Of a stretch of DNA of 64,000 nt, positions 1 through 11,783 are shown in pieces. The DNA is from Pseudo-nitzschia pungens (Eukaryota > Bacillariophyta > Bacillariophyceae > Bacillariales > Bacillariaceae). Position 1 is the first letter of the stretch, and each line of letters starts with the position of its first letter. The position numbers and the translations under genes were made by a program. The stretch is from contig CM074761.1 of assembly GCA_037355855.1 (NCBI GenBank), positions 2,685,346 to 2,749,345 of the forward strand, read 5' to 3'. The notes beneath the pieces were generated by a model, which had not been told where the DNA came from, ran no database searches, and saw only the letters and a program-made list of their open reading frames with translations.

Positions 1-335
1 GGTAGCACTAACAAGACAGCAACGTCGAATCCTCGACAAGCTTGCTGTCCTCACATCTTTAGTTTAACTCTGATTTGAATACCTTGATACTTACATCCTG
101 CTCCTTGCTGAGCAGCTCCCTGTAGAACTACAAGCCTAAGGTCTAACTGACTGAGCCCACAGGTAGTTAGAATAGACCTGGTTGATCTCGTTCGATCAGC
201 CGTAGTGGTGAATCCGAGACTATCGATAGAACAGACCGGCACCTCAACCGGTTTGCGCGCCCTTGCCCTTGCTGTATATCTCCAAGCTCGCCCTGGGATC
301 TATCAGCTTAAACCAGTTTCAGCTACATTTTAACA
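1..335 (+). repeat. 5' LTR, 3'-terminal part
   Basis: Matches 5896-6230 with offset 5895 until the sequences diverge right after TTTTAACA at 335. The first 173 bases of the LTR, judged from the 3' copy, lie upstream of the window. The bases after 335 (GATTAACAGTCGC) do not resemble a primer-binding site for the initiator tRNA 3' end, so the primer is not identified. Confidence 0.9.
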
Positions 336-1441
336 GATTAACAGTCGCAAGCTTATTTTAAGCTTGCAAAGCTGGAGATCTACAAGCTACGCAAGACAAC
401 AAGGAACAACGACGACGGCGAAAAGACGACGAAACGCCGCTGTTACAGATATAATCTTATACTGGAACCCCAAGCCGTACGTTGGCAGGCCGTTCCAGGT
501 ATTATTGACCTTCTTGTTATTGCTGATAAAACGGTACAAACGGCGTCTCCAAACTCCAAGAATTGACGGAGAAAGAATTTTTTTTGAAATTCTTGCTGCT
601 GCGCCCATTTCCGCCGTCACCGACACAACCTATCCCTGTTATTACGCCACGACGCCTTGCTGATACGGCGTTCCCTGTTATTTCGCCACGACGCCCTGCT
701 GCTACGGCGTTTAACAACAACCACACACACACGACCGTTGTTTTCGAATGACAACACGCTCTCGAACAACAACAACGGCGTTTTTCGAACAACACGGCGC
801 TCAGCAACATATAACCTCCCACTGATAGATCTGTATTCTCCGAATACAGCTGTATCCATCTTTGTATCCACCAGGCAAATATACCCCTGTTCCTTTGCCC
901 GGACACACCTTCTCGGATTTATCCACACCACACGAACGTTGTTTTCGAACGACAACAACGGTGTTTTTCGAACAACAACAACAACAACAACGGCGTTTTC
1001 GAACAACGACAACAACGGCGTTTTTCGAACGACAACAACGTCCCTCCATAAATTCAACGCTCAGCAACTGCTGTTTTAACCGTGTTTTCGAACGACAACG
1101 ACGCTCTCGAACAACAACGGCGTTCTAACGTGCTTTCGAACGACAACGGCGTTTCGAACAACGACGGCGCTTTCGAACGACACAACACAACGCTCGGCAA
1201 TATATAACCTCCACTGAGTTCTCGAATACAGCTGCAATAACATCTGTATTTCCCCCCAGGCACATAACCTCCTTATTTCTGGATCTTATCCTATTCCTGG
1301 CTACTGGATCCTACCACGCTGAATTTTGGACATTCTATGCCATACCGAACCCGACAACGAGCTCCGTTTCCTATCACCGACGACGACACCTACCGCACCT
1401 TCCAATCTATCTAAACTGCAGCTCGCACACGTTTCAACACG
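336..1441 (+). repeat. Retroelement leader with TTCGAAC/CAACAACGGCG arrays
   Basis: This 1.1-kb leader has no convincing gene. From about 700 to 1200 it is a loose array of units such as GTTTTCGAACGACAACAACG. The units are degenerate and interspersed with CAA/AAC trinucleotide runs. Two copies of an ATACAGCTG(C/T)A segment (about 840 and 1226) each precede a TCTGTATT-like stretch, suggesting an older segmental duplication of several hundred bases. The short ORFs here follow the triplet periodicity of the repeats and are not supported as genes. Confidence 0.7.
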
Positions 1442-3202
1442 ATGTCCGACGGCCACGGCAGCACCCACATCGATGCCAATAATGCATCCACCGGCCACGA
1501 CGGTGATTTCTTCCCGTCGTTTGATCCCCATGTTACACATATCCTTCGCAACTTCCTTAACCTCCACACCGAGGATGGGGATCTCATCTGTGGTGCACTC
1601 CGCTATAATGGCTATAACACCTGGGGTGAATTTCGGTTCTTAACCCACGATCTCATCTACTACCTCCAATACGAAGACCAGGGCCGCTTTGTTCCCATTT
1701 CCGCCGGTCATGCCCTCTGCCTTCATACCCTTGTTGCATACATGATCCACCTTAATGACACCATCGGTCCACGGGCTTCCTGGGATATCACGAATTATGT
1801 TGCCAACGCCTTTCGTCAATTCCGAAAGACATACCAATCACCACTACCACCACCAACGATGTCCGACAATCATGTCAGCACCCATATTGATGCCACTCAT
1901 GCATCCACCGCCGACGACGATGATTTCTTCCCCTCGTTTGATTCCAATGTTACACGTATCCTTCGAAACTTCCTCAACATACAAACTGAGGACGGCGATA
2001 TCATCTGTGACGCCCTTTGCTTTGTTGGCTACACCACCTGGGATGAATTTCGTTTCTTATCCCCTGCTCACATCTCCTGCCTCCAATCCGAAGACCACAG
2101 CTGCTTTGTTCCCATTTTCCCCAGTCATGCCCTACGTCTCAATACGCTTGCTGCATATATGACTCACCTCAACGATACCATCAATCCAAGGGCCTTCCTG
2201 GACTTCGCCAACTACGATCCTGATGCATTCATTGCTTTTCGAAGCACTCATCGTCCTACACTACCATCCCCAGCACCAACCCCTGCTTCTGCTACTCCAC
2301 CAATTTTGGCCCGTACTCCAGTTCATGCAACCCCACCACGCCTGGCATCAGCAAAGGTCCCTGCTTCTGCTTCTGCCACTACACCAATCCTGCCCCGTCC
2401 TCCCGTTCGCGCAAAGGGTCCTCCAGTTCGAAACACAGGTCCACCAATTTTGGCCCGTACTCCAGTTCATGCAACCCCACCACGCCTGGCATCAGCAAAG
2501 GTCCCTGCTTCTGCTTCTGCCACTACACCAATCCTGCCCCGTCCTCCCGTTCGCGCAAAGGGTCCTCCAGTTCGAAACACAGGTCCTCCAGTACGCGCCA
2601 ATGTCAATGCACCTGCTTCTCAATCTACACAAGTCCCAGTTCGCACCAAGGTCAATGAACCTGCATCGACACCTGCACCGGCAGCTCTCCCACCTGCACT
2701 GACCACTGCACCAACAACTGCAACGACCACTGCACCTACCACTCCACTGGCAGGTCCGGTCATTGCACCAGCACCACCCCCTGCACCTGCACCAGCACCA
2801 ACGCCTCTCCTGACACTTCCTGCACCCGCGTCAGCATCACCTTTGGCACGGGCCTCGCTGCTTCCAGCACCAGCATCCCCAACGGTCCCTCCTTTGGTGC
2901 TTCCTGTTCAGACCCTGGCACCTGTATCACTCCTGCCTGCTCCCATCACGGCTATCGAGTCTTCCACTACACTTCCTGCCTCGGCACTCCTGTCTGATTT
3001 GTATTCCCTGCTCCTTTTTGGTTTGGCTGCTGGGATGCCCTCTGCGTGGCATACCATTCCTGCTAGAATGCCCTCTGCATTGTATACCATCACTCTCCGA
3101 CACTGTGATGCCATTATCCAGTGGTTGTACCACCTTTTTGATACTCCTTGCTGTATTTCATCTCCTTTCTTTCCCCTTCAGTTATCTGGGGCGACGTCAT
3201 GA
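1442..3202 (+). CDS. Gag-like protein of the LTR element, duplicated N-terminal domain
   Basis: A 586-residue ORF starting at an ATG just after CAACACG. The N-terminal half is two copies of a domain of about 140 residues. Each copy opens with MSD..-STHIDA..AST, followed by DDFFPSFD..VT.ILRNFL, then a conserved TEDGD.IC.AL core, a W-EFRFL motif and an H-LNDTI motif. The second half is a Pro/Ala/Thr-rich tail with a tandem 48-residue repeat. I see no CCHC knuckle and no enzyme domain. Its position between LTRs suggests a structural (gag-like) protein, but that is inference; I do not recognise the domain as a named family. Codon use and openness over 1.7 kb argue that it was recently under selection. 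Confidence 0.65.
   Translation: MSDGHGSTHIDANNASTGHDGDFFPSFDPHVTHILRNFLNLHTEDGDLICGALRYNGYNTWGEFRFLTHDLIYYLQYEDQGRFVPISAGHALCLHTLVAYMIHLNDTIGPRASWDITNYVANAFRQFRKTYQSPLPPPTMSDNHVSTHIDATHASTADDDDFFPSFDSNVTRILRNFLNIQTEDGDIICDALCFVGYTTWDEFRFLSPAHISCLQSEDHSCFVPIFPSHALRLNTLAAYMTHLNDTINPRAFLDFANYDPDAFIAFRSTHRPTLPSPAPTPASATPPILARTPVHATPPRLASAKVPASASATTPILPRPPVRAKGPPVRNTGPPILARTPVHATPPRLASAKVPASASATTPILPRPPVRAKGPPVRNTGPPVRANVNAPASQSTQVPVRTKVNEPASTPAPAALPPALTTAPTTATTTAPTTPLAGPVIAPAPPPAPAPAPTPLLTLPAPASASPLARASLLPAPASPTVPPLVLPVQTLAPVSLLPAPITAIESSTTLPASALLSDLYSLLLFGLAAGMPSAWHTIPARMPSALYTITLRHCDAIIQWLYHLFDTPCCISSPFFPLQLSGATS
2297..2584 (+). repeat. Tandem 144-bp repeat inside the gag-like ORF
   Basis: Two adjacent 144-bp units (2297-2440 and 2441-2584) are essentially identical and in frame, giving two copies of a 48-residue Pro-rich segment with PPILARTPVHATPPRLA at its start. 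The absence of divergence indicates a very recent duplication. Confidence 0.9.
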
Positions 3203-3399
3203 GATAACTTTGCTGAAGAACTGCTGGATACACTACACCCCTTGTTAACAGCTGCTGGATTTGCTTGGTCACATGGGACATCTCTCAATCCTTTCACCGC
3301 ACAACAGACACCTACAATGCTACGATCCACAACAACACTTATTGGTTGTTAGCATGGGGCGTCCCTTGATCATCACGCCAATGCTTAACGCAACTGACT

Positions 3400-5270
3400 T
3401 GCTGCACCGGCGCCTTAGATCAATACGATCGACGCTCCATACGATCGATTTCTACGCTGGCTCAATACGATTCATTGCTCAGATCGATTGCCCTGCTCAA
3501 TACGATAGCACAGCAATACAATCGAGGCTCCATCTAACCGATTGCTTCCATTGCTATATTCGCTTGCTTCATTCTGATGATCACTACAATACGACCGATT
3601 GATACAATCCACTTAGTCCAGCTCTGTTTGCCTGCCTTGCTGCTCTTCCCCTTCAGTTAACTGGGCCGCTTCCAGCAGACAACGCAGGCGCTCTGCTTCC
3701 AAGCACCTGTATTTGTTCCTGTTCTTCCCCATTCTGTTCTATGGGGCGATTCAAGAAGATAACCTCGCCAAAGAACAACAATAACAAGTGTCCATCGATT
3801 CCCTGACAGACCATGGTGTGTCCACAGCAACTACATCGATTAATCATCTCCATCCAACAATTCAGGACCAATCCGATAGAAGACCAGTACAATCGATTGC
3901 TTCAATGTCAAACTCAATGAATAATCTCTACGATCGAAGATCAATACAATCAATTGATTCCACACGTTCGATCCATACGATCCATTGATACGATAGCTCG
4001 ATGCGATCCAGCTCGAAGGTCAATGAGATTCGAATGCTCCGATAGTTTCATGCGATCGATTACTACGATAACTCAACCCAATTGAAGCTCAATACGATCG
4101 ACACTCCATACGATCGATTGCTACAAGGCGTTTGATTGCTACATTACGATCGCTTGCTATGATCGATTGTTACAATACGATCGATTGCTACGATCGATTG
4201 CTACGTTCAATTGCTACGATCGATTGCTATGATCGCTTGCTATGACAGCTCGATCAGCCCAGATCCCGTTCCATTTCAACCACTGTTCTTCCCCATTCGA
4301 TTATCTGGGGCGATTCAAGAAGATAATCTCGCTGAAGAACAGAAGCACATTCATTACATGATCAATACAACCGAACCTTGCTCAGATTGATTCCTATACA
4401 ATCGAAGAACAATGCAAACGATTGCAATCCGATCCAAGAGCAATACGACGACCGATTGCTACGATCGATTGCTACAATATGATCGACTGCAATCCAATAG
4501 AAGACCAATCCGATCAATCGATTGCAATCCGATACAAGACCACCACGATCGATTGCTACAATACGATCGATAGCAATCTGATAGCGGATCAAACCGATCA
4601 ATACGATCGATCAATACGATCGATCAATACGATCGATCAATCCGATCGATCAATACGATCGATCAATACGATCGATCAATACGATCGAAGATCAATACGT
4701 TCGATTACTACAATATGATCGGATGCCGCAACCCGATCGACGATCAATCGATTGACCCATACGATCGATTTCTACGATAGCTCAACGCGATCGAAGATCA
4801 ATACGATCGATTGCTACGATCGCTCAACGCGATCGTAGATCCATACGACCGAGCATCAAGCTCAGCTCCATAAAGTCAACCTCAAACGCTCGATTGGTTC
4901 AATAGCTAAGCTCAATACGATCAAAGCTGAATACAATCGATTGATCTCATAGCTAAACCCAATGCGCTTGAAGCTCAATACGATCGATTGATACGACGGC
5001 TCAATACGATTAATTGCTAAGATCGATTGCTACAATACGATCGATTGCAATCCAATAGAAGACCAATACGATCAGTTACTACAATCCGATCGATTGCAAT
5101 CCGATACAACAAGCGCAATACGACCAATTGCTACGATCGATTGCTACAATACGATTGATTGCAATCCGATACAAGACCAATACGATCGATTGCTAAGATC
5201 GACTGCTACGCTTGATTGCTGCGATCGATTGCTACAATATGATCCATTGCTCTGATCTAAATCAACAAAC
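3400..5270. repeat. CGATCG-rich repeat tract in the retroelement tail
   Basis: About 1.9 kb is dominated by short units such as CGATCGATTGCTACAATA and GATCAATACGATCGA, densest at 4580-4690 where ATACGATCGATCA is nearly perfect. The tract is self-complementary, since CGATCG is a palindrome, and very rich in GATC. Embedded about every 500 bp are copies of a GGGGCG(A)TTCAAGAAGATAA-type block (near 3190, 3660, 3740 and 4300). Short ORFs here are repeat-encoded and not called. Confidence 0.8.
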
Positions 5271-5297
5271 ATCAAAAGATCAGACTCCTCTGCTTGT

Positions 5298-5722
5298 GTG
5301 TCACAGTCACCATGTCCATGAATTCAGAGCACGCTCATTTTGCTCCTGCAATCATGGATGGGGCGTATTAAATTGTAACCATGACACCATTCATACCTGG
5401 ACACAATCCAGTCCACAACATGGGGCGCAACTCCAAGCTCTGTGAGCTGTTATTGCCCAACAACATGGGGCGTAACTTAACGCTCCAACAACATGGGGCG
5501 TAACTTAGCGCTCCAACAACATGGGGCGTAACTTAACGCTCTGTCAAATTACTCATCCACATGGGGCGTATTCCCCTATACGCTATTGCCCATCCTTCAT
5601 CCAACATGGGGCGCAACTCTTGCGCTATTGCCCATCCTCTTCTACATTCCTTGTGTGTTACGGTTCTTATGTCCATGAATACAGAGCAAGTTCCTCTTGC
5701 TCCTGCAATCATAGATGGGGCG
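5298..5722 (+). repeat. Duplicated LTR-edge segment and ATGGGGCG tandem units
   Basis: Bases 5298-5417 resemble 5650-5773, the segment that spans the polypurine tract and the start of the real 3' LTR. The upstream copy reads GGGGCG-TATTAAATTG where the LTR edge reads GGGGCG-TGTTAAATTG. Between them lie three or more units of about 28 bp containing CAACATGGGGCGTAACTTA. The tail therefore holds several decoy-like copies of the purine tract ahead of the functional edge. Confidence 0.75.
5713..5722 (+). promoter_or_regulatory. Polypurine tract of the LTR element
   Basis: AGATGGGGCG lies immediately before the TGTTAA that opens the 3' LTR, the position where plus-strand DNA synthesis is primed in LTR elements. 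Assignment is by position and purine content. Confidence 0.6.
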
Positions 5723-6230
5723 TGTTAAATTGTAACCGTAACACGGTTCATGACTGGATTCAATCCAGTCACACGTTGCATATTTTCCATGCGCATATTG
5801 TGCACGGAAATAGTTTTCTACTGGGTTCCAGTACTGCTTGTACAGACACAACAAAATACAGTACTATTTGTACACGAACAGCAAGCAGAACACCCGGTAG
5901 CACTAACAAGACAGCAACGTCGAATCCTCGACAAGCTTGCTGTCCTCACATCTTTAGTTTAACTCTGATTTGAATACCTTGATACTTACATCCTGCTCCT
6001 TGCTGAGCAGCTCCCTGTAGAACTACAAGCCTAAGGTCTAACTGACTGAGCCCACAGGTAGTTAGAATAGACCTGGTTGATCTCGTTCGATCAGCCGTAG
6101 TGGTGAATCCGAGACTATCGATAGAACAGACCGGCACCTCAACCGGTTTGCGCGCCCTTGCCCTTGCTGTATATCTCCAAGCTCGCCCTGGGATCTATCA
6201 GCTTAAACCAGTTTCAGCTACATTTTAACA
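5723..6230 (+). repeat. 3' LTR, 508 bp, TGTTAA...TTAACA
   Basis: The 3' part (5896-6230) is the second copy of bases 1-335. The 5' boundary is inferred from the inverted terminal pair TGTTAA/TTAACA and the preceding purine tract. It would carry the element's promoter and polyadenylation signals. A 63-codon reverse-strand ORF occurs in both LTR copies but looks fortuitous. Confidence 0.8.
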
Positions 6231-6564
6231 AATTACATACTACTAGTTCTTGCACAATCGTAAGGCTTACCGTAATTTATTGCTTGACGATTTTTTTGCT
6301 TTCTCATCGGACTCAATCACGGCAAAACGTCCACGTGGAAGATGGAGGAGGCAGAGCAGTAGGTATGAGTAAGGCTACGAGTAAACTTACGAACTCGTAC
6401 TAAGACCGAGGCATAATCTCAACAATCAACAAGGCTTTCTGAGGAGTGAGTGAGTCTGCCGTCTTTGTTGTGCTATGGTATGGGTCAGATCAACTTGCAA
6501 CATTGGAAGTGATTACGATAGACAGACAGAGTAACAATAACAAGAAGTATAGGACCACACCAAC
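6231..6564. other. Upstream region of the SPCS3 gene
   Basis: No gene seen. It contains inverted-repeat-like host intergenic sequence (GTAAGGCTTACCGTAA near 6260; GAGTAAGGCTACGAGTAAAC near 6368) and presumably the SPCS3 promoter, directly abutting the retroelement. Confidence 0.5.
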
Positions 6565-7309
6565 ATGCACACTGTTTGGGTACGATTGAATGCTGTCGTC
6601 TTTTTCGGATTGACGGTCCTTTTGGGATTGAGTTGTCTCGCGGCATTTTCGAAGATCGGGCATTCCTACATCCATCAACCGAGTAAGTATTACTTCGTAT
6701 GTTTTTCTATCAGTTACGTTCTATCTGTCGTGTTCCTTTGAAGTTGATGGATGCATCGGGTACATTTCTTTTCTAATTTCCTCTCCCACTCTCTTTTTTG
6801 ATATCAATCATCGATCAATGTGAAATGCGACGACAATCACCGACAACAATGCAATCGTACAAACAAAATCCTCTCTGGTTGAAAATGAATTTCTAGTCAT
6901 CAATAAACTCGAGCTGAAAACCTTGCGGTCCTTGAAATCTCACGGTGGTGTTGACCGTGCCCTTCTTAGTTTCGACATAGATGCCGATATGAATCCGGCA
7001 TTTCACTGGAATGTAAAGCAATTATTTGTGTACGTTGTTGCCAGTTACGAAACACCCTCGAAAGAAATCAACGACGTCGTAATTTGGGACAAAATTATTG
7101 AAAACATTGATTCCCCGACGGAAAAACACATCCAACAAGAAAATGTCTTTGTGAAATACGCCTTGGTGGATCAGGGGAATGAATTGCGTGGCAAGGACGT
7201 AACTCTGAAGCTCATGTGGGACCACATGCCTATCACCGGATTCGTTTACATGGACGAACAAGCGAAGGAAACGACGACGAGTTTCTCGTTGCCGACCGAA
7301 TACAAATAG
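6565..7309 (+). CDS. SPCS3: Signal peptidase complex subunit 3 (SPC22/23 family)
   Basis: Two exons, 6565-6682 and 6897-7309, joined in phase across a 214-bp intron (GTAAGT...TTTCTAG), give 176 residues, the usual size of the family. The product is an ER membrane protein of the complex that removes signal peptides. An N-terminal hydrophobic anchor (residues about 8-29) follows MHTVWVRLNA. The lumenal part carries the family hallmarks FDIDAD...FHWNVKQLFVYV, then VVIWDKI near residue 97 and the V-L-LMWDHMP-TG motif near 150. The ATG at 6565 is chosen because it yields the conserved N-terminus. The stop lies 357 bp from the convergent glucosidase II beta gene. Confidence 0.93.
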
Positions 7310-7666
7310 AAAAAGATGATCAGTACTTGGTACTTAGATAAATATGTTGAACGCTATTCAAGGCGAAAACTGCGAATGTTGTTTCCAGCGAGATGTGCTT
7401 CAAACCAATCTTCTGTTCGATATTGAATATCCAATGTTGTGTAATAAGATGCGTCAAAAATTAGTTGGAGAAGTACGGAATGATAAATAATGACGTTACA
7501 TAGTGGTGTATGGAGAGGGAACCATTCCCCACGCGGATATTTTCTAAAGAAAAGTTCTTCGTGTACACAACTTCTAGATGACTTTTTGAACTAATTACGA
7601 TATTTCGTTTTCCTCACTCATGTCATTCCATGATCAAGTTTTACGATGTGGATGATCATTATTTTT
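7310..7666. other. Shared 3' region between convergent genes
   Basis: AT-rich DNA between the stop codons of SPCS3 (+) and glucosidase II beta (-). I see no ORF or RNA gene; both 3' UTRs presumably end here. Confidence 0.5.
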
Positions 7667-10299
7667 TCACAGGCCCATTCGAACCTTGTAGTCCTCGTCG
7701 CATGCCAAATACGTCTCCATCTCAAAAACATACCTACACGTATCGGGTTCGTCGGCGGAGATAATTTTGTGGTCTATTCCGCATTTCATATATACAGTGG
7801 CGGATCGTTTTGGTCCATTCCAACACTTGGCTCCGTTTTCCCATTTCAGAGTACGAGTGCTTGTAGTGTCTGGACTGTCTTTGCTGTCGATGTATTCAAG
7901 GCGCGTAAAATCTCCAAGATTTGTACCCGATTTGTTGGAACCTTCTTTTTGTTGCGCTCGACCAAACAGACACAGCTCGTACGTGTATTTGCCGGCAACA
8001 ATCTCGAAGCACTCGTTAGATATGGCGTGGAGTTCGCCGTCGCGGCCGAGCGCGGTGCCGTCCTCTCCTCCGACTTCCTTCCAGATATTCTTTATGGATT
8101 CCCTCAATTCACGTTGCTCGGTTTCCTTTGTTTTCTTCTGGTCTTCCAAGGAACGCAAGCCTTCTGCATCAATCGGCAAAGAAATAATGGGTGCGAACAT
8201 GAATTGGAACGGATCGTCTTTTGGGTCCCTTCTCGTGGGAACATCATATCCCAAAGAATTGTCTGACGACGCTACCAAGGCGTTGAGGTCATTGTTGCAT
8301 GCTAAGGCACTACTTCCATCTTGACCAAACCGAAGAGCCTCTTCGTCACAAAATGATTTTGCAGCATCGATAAGATAAGTTGGAGGAAACTCCCCTTTTT
8401 TTCGAGTAATACGTTGTGGCGGACAATGGTTGGCCCAGAGGGACGCGCAGGTGTTTTCTTCGTCGGACTTGAAAAAAGATTTGTATTCTGGAAGGACTAC
8501 TTGCAGAATTTGCCATAGTTGCACCGCACTAATTTGGCCATAAAATACAGTTCCGATTACCAACCGTTTTAAGTTTTCGTTTGACTGGCGCAAGGACGAG
8601 AAGGCAAATAACAGTTTTGCCGATGCGCCCCAGCGGAATCCGATTCGAATTGCGTCTTGTTTTTCGCGCAATTTGTTGCGAACCATCGTATAAGCTGCGG
8701 GGTCGACAATGTCTTTGGCCTCCGATGGCGACTCGCTCTCCGATTCCGATTGAGTTTCTTGCCCATCGGCATCCGTCTCGGTACTTTCTGATGAAGTGTC
8801 ATCCAAGACCTTGGATATTTCGCCTAGGATTTCTTGAGATAGCGCCAAGAAGCTTGCGCGAGATTTTGAAAACAACGAAGTTTTGATTTCATCCATGAAT
8901 TCTATTTCTTTCTCCGTTGGTTCGTTGTCACGCTGCTCGTCGCGATTCTTGTGGCGATCTCGATCACTGTGTCGGCGACGATCTTCGGAACGGAATTCAT
9001 CGTCCGTATGCACATAGTCGTCGTCCATTGGATGAAAATCGTCATCCAATATTTCATCCAAGCGGCGGCGTCCATTCTCAGACCGGGATGATGCCTTCCA
9101 ACGAAGGGACGGTAAACCTGGAGAACCGTCTTCAGAATCAGCATGCATGGCGTTGTCAAAAATGGTTTCCATCATTTGCCGAGTCATGTTGACCTTGCCA
9201 TTCATGGTAGTTTCATAATTTTCGAAATCTTCTTCGTCGTTCCAAGACAAACCCAAGTCCATGGCCGCAACACGCAGGGCAGAACAAGTACTATCGCCAG
9301 TGACTGTCCCATCACCTTTCGCAATCTCACCCGAAACCTGACAAAGATGGACAATCAATTCTTCCAGTTCAGAGTTCTCCAGTCCAGTCAGTAATTCTGC
9401 TGCCATCGTACCCGAAACAACGTCGTCCTTCATGATAGCCATTCTTGAAAAAACGTATTGTCGTTTCAATTCCACAAGTTTGGTTCCCGCAATCAATTGG
9501 ATCTCCTCATTGCAAGTATTCAATTGCTCGTCTAGCTTGGATGCCTCAGCAATTCTTGTGGTTCTGATTTCTGAAAACTTCACCAGATCAAAATCCCGCT
9601 TCCGCGATCCGACGACATAGTCATTTGTCAGTTTGGCCAACCTTTCCCGCTCCTCCTTCAAAACCTCATCGCAAATGTCTGCGCAATCTGTGTGGCCTTC
9701 TTCGTCCTTTCCGTCGCAGCAATCGCAAATACCGTCGTGGACTTTGGACGCCGGCAAAACCAAATTTGGCTGCTGGGGACATGAAAATTCCTTGCTTTCC
9801 GCTGCGGACCGGCTGCAAATTGTTTCGTTGTGTAGCGTTTGTTCGTTTGTTCATGCATTGAAATGTATTCGACAAGCACAGAAATTTTCAATCAAGCAAG
9901 TTCGATCCAATCAATGTGAGGACAAATAATGATATTGCGTTCTCGGTTCTTCTCACTTTGTGTACGAACATATTATATGCAGACCGAATGAAAGAAATGA
10001 AAGAAAATGTCCAAGACAAGCGAAAGAAATACGTACGCAGCGACTGTGCCGACACCGGGCCAACCGGAGGAACCACTGCAAGCATTCGTATTGGGTTCAT
10101 CTTTCCCGTCGAATGGACAATCGCAGTAACCGTCGTTTATCCAAGCCTTAGGTATGTGTTGCTGGGCATCCCCGGCCCAACCACCTAAGCACGTTATCGT
10201 TTCTCCATCGTCGGCCAGAGTATCTCTCGGTGCGCAACCGATGAGCAATAACACCAACGGAAAGGACAAGAACGGCAGCAGATGCTGATACTTTGTCAT
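7667..10299 (-). CDS. PRKCSH: Glucosidase II beta subunit (PRKCSH-like)
   Basis: Exon 1 (10299-10037) and exon 2 (9812-7667) join in phase (donor GC|GTACGT, acceptor TTGCAG|CC) to give 802 residues. The protein has a signal peptide and two LDL-receptor-A-like modules (INDGYCDCPFDGKDEPNT and HDGICDCCDGKDE). A long acidic, charged middle follows, with D/E- and R-rich stretches. The C-terminal mannose-6-phosphate receptor homology domain has YTYELCLFG, KWENGAKCWNGP, CG..H.I and ACDED. It is the regulatory partner of the alpha subunit that trims glucose from N-glycans in the ER. The C-terminus is MGL, so no canonical HDEL signal is visible. The shared ER quality-control theme with neighbouring SPCS3 may be coincidental. 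Confidence 0.92.
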
Positions 10300-11783
10300 A
10301 CTGTGCCTATGCCTGCGCCTTCCGAATGTTTTTTTGGGAAACGCTATGCAAAATTCAAAAATATTGTTTCGGGCGAAGCAATCGATGGCGTGACAGAGCT
10401 TCCTACTCGATCGAATGGAAGGTAGGTAAGAGTAAGGTTAGAGAAGGTTCAGTTATTTCTTAACTCAACTTTTCGTCGGTGCTCTTCAGACCGACCCCAA
10501 CCGGTAGCCGTATGGTCTTTAGTCATTTATTCCCAAAAATAATGTTGTTTTGGGGATCATGCTTTGTCGTCGTGACGTTCGAAGCTATCGGTAATCCTTA
10601 GGATATTTCCGTTGATAAGGTTCTTACTGTAACGCCTTTTCGCTCGTACTTGTATGACGAAGTATACACGTACGAAGTAAGGCTACAAGTTTTTCTCTCT
10701 CGATCAAAATGCATTCCTCACCATTCCTGTCCACCATTAATCGTCCACCGAACCTCTCAAATGCCCCCTTCTATTTCCTATTGGGGCCATTGTAAATCCA
10801 AGAAGTGCACAATACTATAATTTAGCTTACCATCCAGTGAATAGTGCTGTGTTTCAAACTATGAGACAGAAAAGGCAAAGTTGCAGTCTCCACCAGTTTG
10901 TGTCATCATACTGCCCAATCTAAACTGATCACTTTTGGCTAACTAGAACTAGTAGTATGTACCTGGTACATACATTTTAATGTAGTCAGCAATTTAAACT
11001 TCCAATTGTACTTTCAAATGTTGTGATTCAATCCAATATGATAGCATAGTACTAGTAGTAGTTGTAACTTGAGCACATCTTGTATGAAATCTGAACACAA
11101 GTATCTGCCTCAACCTGCTGGTTTAGCTGCAAGTGCTTTAAAAATTCCCAATCAAGGCTAGCAGAGGACAATTATGAAAATTTTCCGCAAAGAACGGAGC
11201 AGAAGATGTGTTTGGTGTTGTGCGAAAAGCATGTGAAGTCAAGACGGGTGGTCTGACATGTCGAGTTCAAAATGGCAATCCTTGATACTCATCAAAAATG
11301 AATATTAGACGAACAATAGAAAGGAGGTCCATCTTGACGAATTTCGAATATGATTGGTACATACGTAACCTTTAAAAAGCGGGACGCACCACTCGGGATT
11401 TCGAAAGCAACGACAAGCAGATTAGATATTATTTTCGCAGCAGCAACGAAACACAAGCCAAAGCAAGCGGCATACTGAACCGGACAAAAGCGCCGTCCAC
11501 ATGTTCGCTGTAATGGACAATTGGGAACAGAACTAGTGCGTCAATGAAATTTCTAAAGCCTATGTGATCACTCTGTTTCAGCAGGGACATCCTGAACAAG
11601 AAGTCGTGAAAAAAAGTAAAGCAGTATTCATTATCGTTCTATGCTACTTCGGGGGTACTTGGGGATCAATGTGAAACGCGTCGTGCAAGAAGAGAGACGT
11701 ACGTGCACACGTCGGATCGAAAGCATAGTGTCCCAATCAGTTGCCTCCAACGTTATTGACAAATAATAATAATAGGATAAAAA
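10300..11783. other. Intergenic region, no gene recognised
   Basis: About 1.5 kb of host-type DNA with scattered short GTAAGG/CTTACC and TAGTACTAGTAGTA motifs. I find no convincing ORF, tRNA or structured RNA. It includes the promoter of the glucosidase II beta gene on its left side. Confidence 0.5.

Larger units (their letters stand above)
1..6230 (+). mobile_element. Non-autonomous LTR retrotransposon (5' end cut by window edge)
   Basis: Bases 1-335 are repeated almost exactly at 5896-6230, as expected for the two LTRs of one element. The 3' LTR is bounded by TGTTAA and TTAACA and is preceded by a purine-rich tract. Between the LTRs there is only one substantial ORF (1442-3202, + strand). 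I see no reverse transcriptase, RNase H, integrase or aspartic protease motif in any frame, so the element would need enzymes from a relative. Much of the interior is simple or tandem repeat. The near identity of the LTRs suggests a fairly recent insertion. The upstream target-site duplication lies outside the window. Confidence 0.85.

Noticed and set aside
10300..11783. Search for tRNA or other RNA genes in the large intergenic regions
   Set aside because: I found no cloverleaf with a GGTTCGAATCC-type arm or other known RNA fold by eye; a covariance-model scan would be needed to exclude them.
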